The notes below the pieces were generated by a model, which was not told where the DNA came from, ran no database searches, and saw only the letters and a list, made by a program, of their open reading frames with translations. Position numbers and translations under genes: made by a program. A stretch of 25,306 bases of DNA from a virus: IMG/VR virus record IMGVR_UViG_3300032220_002049, positions 1-25,306 of that record; one strand, written 5' to 3'. This document shows positions 20,038 through 25,306 of this stretch, piece by piece. How positions within the stretch are numbered: the stretch's first letter is position 1; every line of letters starts with the position of its first letter.

Positions 20038-22479
20038 ATGTCATTAGAACGTAAACCATTATATCTTACACTGGACAGCATAAAACAGTTTGAGTTACCA
20101 AACACGGCGAGTGCTGTAGGTATTGACCTCAATACAGGCAAACAAATATATTATAACACAAGCTCTCTTGGTTGGGTCACACAAGAAACCTACTCTGGAA
20201 GCAATGCCATCTTTGGAGATATTACCGGCTCAAATCTACGCCTAACTGGAGCCCCCGGTGTTATAGCCAATAATATTGGTCCGTTATTGATTAGTAGTTC
20301 TCTTGGCATCACAACAAGCGGTTCTATTGTTTTTTCCGGCTCTCGTTCTTCTCTAGGTACAGAAGAAGTTTCTGTTCTTGTAAATGGCGATATATTCGTT
20401 TCTGGAGGCATTGGCACAAACGATTACGTCCAGCTAAAACCTGTAAACCTGCTTCGTATTCCAACAAACACAACAGCTTCTTACATTTATACCTCCGGTA
20501 GCACCAATGATTTATACTTTACGCAGTACAGTGGCTCATTCACCAACACAACACGTTTGCGTTGGCTTGAAGGCTTAATGTCAACGGGTCTTCTCAATGG
20601 CGGAATCATTACGACAACCAATGGAACAACCACTTTTAATGTGTCTGCTGGAGAAGGTCTTGTTTTATCTTTTAATGCTTCCACAACAAATGAACCATAT
20701 CCAACAATTACAAAAGTAACATGGCCTTTGTCTAGTAGTATACCATTGTATTACAGCGGTTCAGCACAAATCACATATGTTGGCATTGATATGAATGGTC
20801 AAGTAGTTCAAAACATAACGCCATTTGCTCAAACAGATTATCAGAACTACATTTCGCTTGGTCGTGTATTACATCAATCCAACGCTGTAACAAATGGAAC
20901 TATTTCTTCACCGTTCGTTGCTTATGGTCAAAGTACATGGAATGCAGATTTCAACCGTGCATTCGGTCCTCTAAAAATTTCTGGACATGTTGTTGCGCCT
21001 TCTGGTTCTGGAACAACGCTAGCTATTACAAAAAGTGCTGGTGACTCATTAGTAGAAGGTAGAAACTATACTACCGATCCAAATAGCCCAAACCTTGTTC
21101 TTGGCTCTGTAGAAGGCGCTCAACTAACTTCTAAAGTATTTCGTATATACAGCGGCACTTCTGGAATCCCAACGATTCTGAACAATGCTGGTGCTGGATT
21201 TACAGGCATTGAGCCCGGGAAATATAATCCCGGTAACTTGGGAGTCACAGGGTCTGTTGGTTCCGGTAAGTTCACCATTCAAAGAGTTTACTGGTTTCCA
21301 AACTCTGTAAACAAAGCTTTTTTTGTTTATTATGGAACAACAGAGTATGCAACAATAGCTGACGCACAATCCAATATTCCAACTGACTTATTCGTTGAAG
21401 CAAACAACACAGCCGGTGCCGCTATTTTTGTTGCGTATTTGATTGTTGCTTATAATTGCACAAATTTAAATGATTCAACACAGGCACGGATTCTTCAAGC
21501 CGGATTGTTCCGCAACAATGGGACGGGTGGTGGTGGTGGTGGTTCTGTAAATCCCGGTGGGGTTGATACAAACATTCAGTATAATAATGCGAGTTCATTC
21601 GGAGGTAGCAATAATCTAACCTTCAACAGCACCACAAATACACTAACAACAACAAACATACAAGTTTCTGGGATTGTTGGGGCAAGTGGAAGTGTAACTC
21701 TTGGGGATGCTTCAAGTGATATTATTACCGTAACAGGTCAACTAACAGCATCAAATGGCATAGCTGTGACAGGTGGCACTTTATCCTCTTCTGGAAATAT
21801 ATCAACTGCTGGAAATCTTCTTGTGCAAGGAACTACTAGACTTACAGGTTCTGTATATATCGGAGGGGCTGTTGGTCAAGCTTCAGTAAACACAAGTGAT
21901 ACAACACAGCCAATTTTGTATCTTTCTGGCACAGATACAAGAGGTGGTGCTGGGTATTTCAACTTCCTCAAAACATCAAACAACTACAGTTCTGCAACCA
22001 ACAGAGATAAGTATTTCCGGCTTACTAGCACAGGTGATATTCAAGTTGTTAACAGTGCTTATTCATCTACCCTTCTAGAGCTTAGTGATGTAGGTAACTT
22101 AAAGATAGCCGCTGGAAGTTCTTATTTTGGTCCTGTTAAGGAATCTTTCGCCGCTAAATCTAGCGCAACTGGCACAGTTACACATGATTGCGTGACAAGC
22201 AGTATATTCTATCACACAAGTCCGAGTGCCAACTGGACGGCAAACTTCACCAACTTGAACTTGTCGGCATCTTATGCAACAAGCGTAACAATGGTTATTT
22301 CTCAAGGCGTAACAGCATATCTGCCAACAGCCGTCCAGATAGAAGGATCAGGCCAAACTTTAAACTGGCAAGGCAACACAACACCATCAGGAACAGCCAG
22401 CAGAAACAATGTTGTTACATTCAGTATTTTGAACAACGGTGGAACATATATTGTGTTGGGTCAGCTGGTATCTTTCTGA
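20038..22479 (+). CDS. Large tail fibre / adhesin protein C
   Basis: At 813 residues this is the largest protein in the window. The N-terminus (MSLERKPLYLTLDSIKQFEL) may be the attachment segment. Residues about 75-130 are SGS-type repeats. Residues about 170-490 form a more complex region with aromatic residues (LRWLEGLMSTGLLNGGIITT, FNVSAGEGLVLSF, TYVGIDMNGQVVQ), a style seen in phage upper-baseplate or adhesin proteins. A GGGGGGSVNPGG linker and VNPGGVDTNIQYNNASSFGG module follow (about 497-530), then an SSSGNISTAGNLLVQGTTR repeat, and a C-terminal domain (about 700-813: TGTVTHDCVTSSIFYHTS..YLPTAVQIEGSGQTLNWQG..) that resembles the tips of marine T4-like phage fibres as I recall them. AGGGGG precedes the ATG. 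A host-recognition role is likely. Confidence 0.75.
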   Translation: MSLERKPLYLTLDSIKQFELPNTASAVGIDLNTGKQIYYNTSSLGWVTQETYSGSNAIFGDITGSNLRLTGAPGVIANNIGPLLISSSLGITTSGSIVFSGSRSSLGTEEVSVLVNGDIFVSGGIGTNDYVQLKPVNLLRIPTNTTASYIYTSGSTNDLYFTQYSGSFTNTTRLRWLEGLMSTGLLNGGIITTTNGTTTFNVSAGEGLVLSFNASTTNEPYPTITKVTWPLSSSIPLYYSGSAQITYVGIDMNGQVVQNITPFAQTDYQNYISLGRVLHQSNAVTNGTISSPFVAYGQSTWNADFNRAFGPLKISGHVVAPSGSGTTLAITKSAGDSLVEGRNYTTDPNSPNLVLGSVEGAQLTSKVFRIYSGTSGIPTILNNAGAGFTGIEPGKYNPGNLGVTGSVGSGKFTIQRVYWFPNSVNKAFFVYYGTTEYATIADAQSNIPTDLFVEANNTAGAAIFVAYLIVAYNCTNLNDSTQARILQAGLFRNNGTGGGGGGSVNPGGVDTNIQYNNASSFGGSNNLTFNSTTNTLTTTNIQVSGIVGASGSVTLGDASSDIITVTGQLTASNGIAVTGGTLSSSGNISTAGNLLVQGTTRLTGSVYIGGAVGQASVNTSDTTQPILYLSGTDTRGGAGYFNFLKTSNNYSSATNRDKYFRLTSTGDIQVVNSAYSSTLLELSDVGNLKIAAGSSYFGPVKESFAAKSSATGTVTHDCVTSSIFYHTSPSANWTANFTNLNLSASYATSVTMVISQGVTAYLPTAVQIEGSGQTLNWQGNTTPSGTASRNNVVTFSILNNGGTYIVLGQLVSF

Positions 22480-22496
22480 TAAAGGAAAAGACATAG

Positions 22497-22973
22497 ATGT
22501 TTAGTTCATTTAGCGGTGCAAATCAAGCTGGTAGAAAAAAGGTATATCTATTCAGATATTATCGGTTTCGTACCACAGCTATACGCTCATCATCTCCAGA
22601 TAATCTTGTGCAATTGTCTGAACTTGTTTTCCTTTTAGGTGGGACAAGGGTTAGCTATACGGGTGCCACGGCAAGTAATCCCGGTGGCAACAATCCAGTG
22701 GGGGAAGAACCATCAAAAGCAATAGACAATAACACAGCAACAAAATGGTTGGATTCAAACAGGCTTCCTTTGGTTGTTGATTTTGCTGCACCAAGACAAA
22801 CGGATGCCTTTCAGTTTTATACCGCAAACGATTCTACCAACAGAGATCCAGTTCAGTGGGTGGTAGAAGGTAGTGATGATAACTCCACATGGAAAGCATT
22901 ACATACACAATCTACGAATGCAACCGTTCCAACCGCACGTTTTACAGCAACCGAAATATTCTATTTCGCTTAA
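22497..22973 (+). CDS. Stand-alone discoidin (F5/8 type C)-like adhesin
   Basis: This 158-residue protein has the look of a galactose-binding/discoidin domain: YYRFRTTAIR near the start, LVQLSELVFLLGG, then PSKAIDNNTATKWLDSN, LPLVVDFAAPRQTDAFQFYT and DPVQWVVEGSDDNSTWKALH. This order (RF.. / AIDNN..TKW / VDF / W.VEGSDD...W..L) is characteristic of the fold, which binds carbohydrates or lipids at loops. The N-terminal 15 residues (MFSSFSGANQAGRKK) may attach it to another virion protein. It lies between two fibre genes in the same orientation with 20-30 base gaps and an AAGGA ribosome site. A small receptor-binding tip or decoration for surface glycans is the likely role. Confidence 0.75.
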   Translation: MFSSFSGANQAGRKKVYLFRYYRFRTTAIRSSSPDNLVQLSELVFLLGGTRVSYTGATASNPGGNNPVGEEPSKAIDNNTATKWLDSNRLPLVVDFAAPRQTDAFQFYTANDSTNRDPVQWVVEGSDDNSTWKALHTQSTNATVPTARFTATEIFYFA

Positions 22974-23003
22974 TAGGAATACTTACCACACATAGGATAA
23001 CAT

Positions 23004-23726
23004 ATGCCAAACTCAATAGACTTTCGTGCAGATCAGATTCAAACAAAACAAATTATTGTTACTGGCAGTGGTGCTGGTACAACCAAGCTGCTGATCTATG
23101 GAATAGAAGCCCAAGGATCTCCAGCAAACGAAGGTCTTATTAACACCACATATTTCCCACAAAGTGGCATTGGTGGGGATGTGTTCCTTTATGTGTCTGG
23201 GGCAGTGGGAGCCAGGGATACGGGTCAAAGAGCCGTCTCTGTATTTGGTGGTGATCTTGTCGTGTCTGGGGGGTTTTACAATGATATTTTCATAGCAAAA
23301 AATACGGGGGAACTTGTGCTGTCTGGTGGTATCAGACATGCTGCAAAATTTTTTGCATCCACAACAGTTACACCGGGCACAACAGACACTGTTACTATGA
23401 CCAGAAACGATTATTTGGTCATTATGAATACACAAGCTGCATCTGGGCACATATATCTGCCAGAAATAAAAGATACAAACAAAGATATAGGCTTAACTGT
23501 GAGAATTAGACAGAATGATGGCAATACTTCTGCAAGAACTGTAACTATCCATGTAAATGGATCAAATGCAGGATATACGATTAATGGCTTTGACGCTGCC
23601 GCAGCAACATTGACGCTTGGTGGTAGTCCTTCTGGAACGAACACAAACAGATCAGTGACCTTAACATTTATGGGAAACATATCTTCTGCAAACCGTTGGT
23701 TTGTTGTTGAAACAAGCACCTGTTAA
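23004..23726 (+). CDS. Small fibre protein D sharing the anchor of fibre A
   Basis: In this 240-residue protein, residues 1-95 (IDFRADQIQTKQIIVTGSG, KLLIYG, GDVFLYVSGA, VFGGDLVVSGG) match the N-terminal anchor of the 16502 product, so both probably attach to the same virion site. The rest (about 105-240: FFASTTVTPGTTDTVTM, DYLVIMNTQAASGHIYLPEI, GLTVRIRQND, TVTIHVNGSNAGYTINGFD, FMGNISSANRWFVVET) is a beta-rich tip of a kind frequent at the end of phage fibres, without relation to the tip of fibre A. This suggests tip exchange on a common anchor. AGGA lies close upstream of the ATG. It is the last structural gene before the replication gene. Confidence 0.7.
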   Translation: MPNSIDFRADQIQTKQIIVTGSGAGTTKLLIYGIEAQGSPANEGLINTTYFPQSGIGGDVFLYVSGAVGARDTGQRAVSVFGGDLVVSGGFYNDIFIAKNTGELVLSGGIRHAAKFFASTTVTPGTTDTVTMTRNDYLVIMNTQAASGHIYLPEIKDTNKDIGLTVRIRQNDGNTSARTVTIHVNGSNAGYTINGFDAAAATLTLGGSPSGTNTNRSVTLTFMGNISSANRWFVVETSTC

Positions 23727-23770
23727 TCAATCTCTTGAAAAACAAAACCTCATGAGTTACCCTATAACAC

Positions 23771-24976
23771 ATGAGCATCTCTTCCCCCGCAGAGCAGTCC
23801 CTTAGCCTTATCTCCAAAACCGTCTTCGATAATCAACTATATATTCTTCCACTATATTCTATCAGAGAGGGCGGAGCATGTTCCTGTGGCAAGGCTGATT
23901 GTGGAGCACCCGGCAAGCATCCATTGTTTCGTTACAACTGGAAAATCATTGCAACAAATGATCAAGAAAAAATAAAAAACTGGTTCCAGGCTTACAATAA
24001 AATGAATTTTGGATTAGCCACTGGTCGTTATTCAAAAATCACAGAAAAATATCTTATTGTGATTGATGTTGATGCACCGGAACATGAAGTTTTAAATCAT
24101 TTGCCCGAAACATTTTGTTATCGTACTGGTTCTGGTGGATGGCATCTTTGGTACTGGTCAAAATATCCTATTAAGAATTCCGTATCTTTATTTGCTGATA
24201 AAGTGGATGTACGTGGTACTGATGGCTATGTCGTTATTCCGCCAAGCAAACACAAAAAAGGAAGTTATGCTAGCATTAAAAATGTACCGATAGCAGATTT
24301 ACCAGAATCAGTGATGAAGCTTTTATTGAATAAACAGAAAAAGCCTAAAGAAAAATCGGATATAAAAACAAAAGTAAAAACTACAACTGTCTTAACATCA
24401 TCATGGAATAATGAGCCTATTAGAGATTTAAGGGATAAATTTAGTTTGGGTATAAAAGTGCCAGAAGGTGTTCGTAATGTTGTTATGCATCGGCTTCTTT
24501 CATCTGATCGTGCAAGGGGTGCTTTAAAGAATGAATTAGAAATAAACGCACAAAATTACCTTCAATATTTTGATAATCCGGCAACATTAGCATCGGAGTT
24601 AGAAATAATTGTTGAATCTGTGTTAAAATATCCGGCTTATAATAATAGCCATGAGAAGGTAAATGAACTTTATGTATCATGGTTGAAGAAAAATACCAAG
24701 AGCAATGTACCAAATGATTTACTAGATAAACTAGATCAGATAGACAACGAATTTTTCTCTAATTTAAAACCGTGTGATTCAAAATCTGGATATTGTACGT
24801 TAGAGAATTTGATGTCTTCCCGAATAACTTATATGAGTTTAAGAGGTTTTACTAAAATTTCTGTGTACAAGACTCAATTATTTGCAAAAAAGTTATTAGA
24901 TCTAGGATTTACTAAGCGTAGAACGGCAAAGGGTAACTTCTGGAATATTACTCTTGACAATGCTATATCTTCATGA
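23771..24976 (+). CDS. Primase-polymerase (prim-pol) domain protein
   Basis: This 401-residue protein has an N-terminal (about 15-185) domain matching the bifunctional DNA primase/polymerase family (AEP superfamily, PF09250-like): zinc-type CSCGKADCGAPGKHP (37-51), WFQAYNKMNFGLATG, the acidic pair in LIVIDVDAPE (Asp99/Asp101), GSGGWHLWY (His125), VDVRGTDGYVVIPPSKH (Asp146, His161). These correspond to the catalytic metal and nucleotide-binding positions of the family. The middle (about 225-310) is helical, like the PriCT region (GVRNVVMHRLLSSDRARGAL). The C-terminus (about 335-397) looks like a winged helix (VYKTQLFAKKLLDLGFTKRR..GNFWNITL). No helicase domain is fused, so a separate helicase is expected elsewhere. 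It would make primers for phage DNA replication. The ribosome site is weak. It lies directly after the fibre cluster. Confidence 0.88.
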   Translation: MSISSPAEQSLSLISKTVFDNQLYILPLYSIREGGACSCGKADCGAPGKHPLFRYNWKIIATNDQEKIKNWFQAYNKMNFGLATGRYSKITEKYLIVIDVDAPEHEVLNHLPETFCYRTGSGGWHLWYWSKYPIKNSVSLFADKVDVRGTDGYVVIPPSKHKKGSYASIKNVPIADLPESVMKLLLNKQKKPKEKSDIKTKVKTTTVLTSSWNNEPIRDLRDKFSLGIKVPEGVRNVVMHRLLSSDRARGALKNELEINAQNYLQYFDNPATLASELEIIVESVLKYPAYNNSHEKVNELYVSWLKKNTKSNVPNDLLDKLDQIDNEFFSNLKPCDSKSGYCTLENLMSSRITYMSLRGFTKISVYKTQLFAKKLLDLGFTKRRTAKGNFWNITLDNAISS

Positions 24977-24982
24977 TATATT
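24954..24982 (+). promoter_or_regulatory. Near-consensus sigma70 promoter
   Basis: TTGACA (24954-24959) and TATATT (24977-24982) are separated by exactly 17 bases: a perfect -35 and a five-of-six -10. Transcription would start near 24989 and read the cyclotransferase-like gene at 25013. The promoter overlaps the last codons of the prim-pol gene, and it is the best host-type promoter visible in the window, which suggests early expression by unmodified host polymerase. Confidence 0.7.
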
Positions 24983-25012
24983 CTATTGTTCTTTGAAAAG
25001 AGGTTAAAAACT

Positions 25013-25306
25013 ATGAAACGCAAGCTAATGTTTGCCTATGGTAGTAATATGTTAACTCAACAGGCATTTAAACGTATGCCACATGCAAAAAAGCATGGTA
25101 CTGCACAATTGATTGATTACGCTTTTAATTTTGCTGGCAATGGTGTAGCAAGTGTATATGAAAAAGTAGGTAGCAAAGTTCCAGGCGTTTTATATTCTAT
25201 TACCGAAAAAGATTTTTTAAAAATGGATTCTTATGAAGGATTTCCATATGTCTATAATTGTTATAAATTACCCATTGAACATAATGGTATCATTAAAGAA
25301 GCGTGG
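25013..25306 (+). CDS. Gamma-glutamylcyclotransferase-like protein (3' partial)
   Basis: The first 98 codons are present; the gene runs off the window. The start ATG follows AGAGG. The sequence shows the hallmark of the GGCT/AIG2-like fold: the N-terminal strand-loop FAYGSNML with the substrate-loop YGSN, followed by RMPHAKKHGTAQLIDYAFNF, VPGVLYSITEKDFLKMDSYE (with the usual acidic residue in the DSYEG position expected to act in catalysis) and GFPYVYNCYKL. Members form 5-oxoproline from gamma-glutamyl amines or cleave glutathione. Phage copies are frequent and their function is not settled. A strong sigma70-type promoter lies just upstream. Confidence 0.82.
   Translation, partial: MKRKLMFAYGSNMLTQQAFKRMPHAKKHGTAQLIDYAFNFAGNGVASVYEKVGSKVPGVLYSITEKDFLKMDSYEGFPYVYNCYKLPIEHNGIIKEAW

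Noticed and set aside
1-25306. tRNA genes, CRISPR arrays, insertion sequences
   Set aside because: Reading through the gaps (all shorter than about 130 bases) I saw no cloverleaf, no regularly spaced repeats and no transposase or terminal inverted repeats.

Overview
The window looks like part of the genome of a large, AT-rich, lytic tailed bacteriophage (myovirus-like structural repertoire) that infects a Gram-negative host. Evidence for a phage: dense gene packing with short overlaps, a lysis-type gene set (spanin-like membrane protein, lipoprotein with a C-terminal membrane segment, small holin-like protein, zinc amidase endolysin), a run of Ser/Gly/Thr-rich fibre proteins, PhoH, a primase-polymerase, and four free-standing homing-type nuclease genes in 25 kb. 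Evidence for a Gram-negative host: a lipobox protein beside a coiled-coil inner-membrane protein, as in spanin systems. A type IVb (Flp-like) pilin precursor resembles pilins I associate with Myxococcota/Bdellovibrionota-type bacteria, but this is only a weak host hint.

Layout. 1-4113 (+): the end of an unknown gene, small unknown proteins, the membrane/lysis cluster, a Flp-like prepilin, a small virion-type protein and the amidase. 4105-4923 (-): a GIY-YIG homing endonuclease, followed at 4963-5223 (+) by a second, diverged copy of the amidase 3' end, so the endonuclease sits between two versions of the same gene end. 5240-5476 (+): a small unknown gene and a terminator. 5482-8965 (-): small unknown proteins, a YkuK/DUF458 RNase H-like protein, a second GIY-YIG nuclease with a zinc finger, and a YkgJ-like cysteine-cluster protein. 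9052-9648 (+): unknown. 9637-11016 (-): a divergent GroEL-like protein whose nucleotide-binding and catalytic positions appear lost. 11066-14720 (+): a coiled-coil membrane protein, a histone H1/Hc1-like protein, a strong terminator, PIN-PhoH, and a third GIY-YIG nuclease whose ribosome binding site lies in an 11-bp hairpin. 14725-15669 (-): a protein with two tandem HNH-like domains. 15766-23726 (+): six structural genes for fibres/adhesins that share modules, including a stand-alone discoidin-like domain. 23771-25306 (+): a primase-polymerase and, behind a near-consensus sigma70 promoter, the start of a gamma-glutamylcyclotransferase-like gene.

How it fits together. The left part supplies envelope disruption. 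The right part supplies host recognition. Between them lie nucleic-acid genes (RNase H-like protein, PhoH, Hc1-like protein, primase) and selfish nucleases inserted next to conserved genes (amidase, YkgJ-like gene, phoH). The most unusual items are the pseudo-chaperonin, the phage-borne pilin precursor, the duplicated endolysin end around a homing gene, and the hairpin that hides a homing gene's ribosome binding site. All family assignments are from reading the translated sequence by eye; no database search was run.
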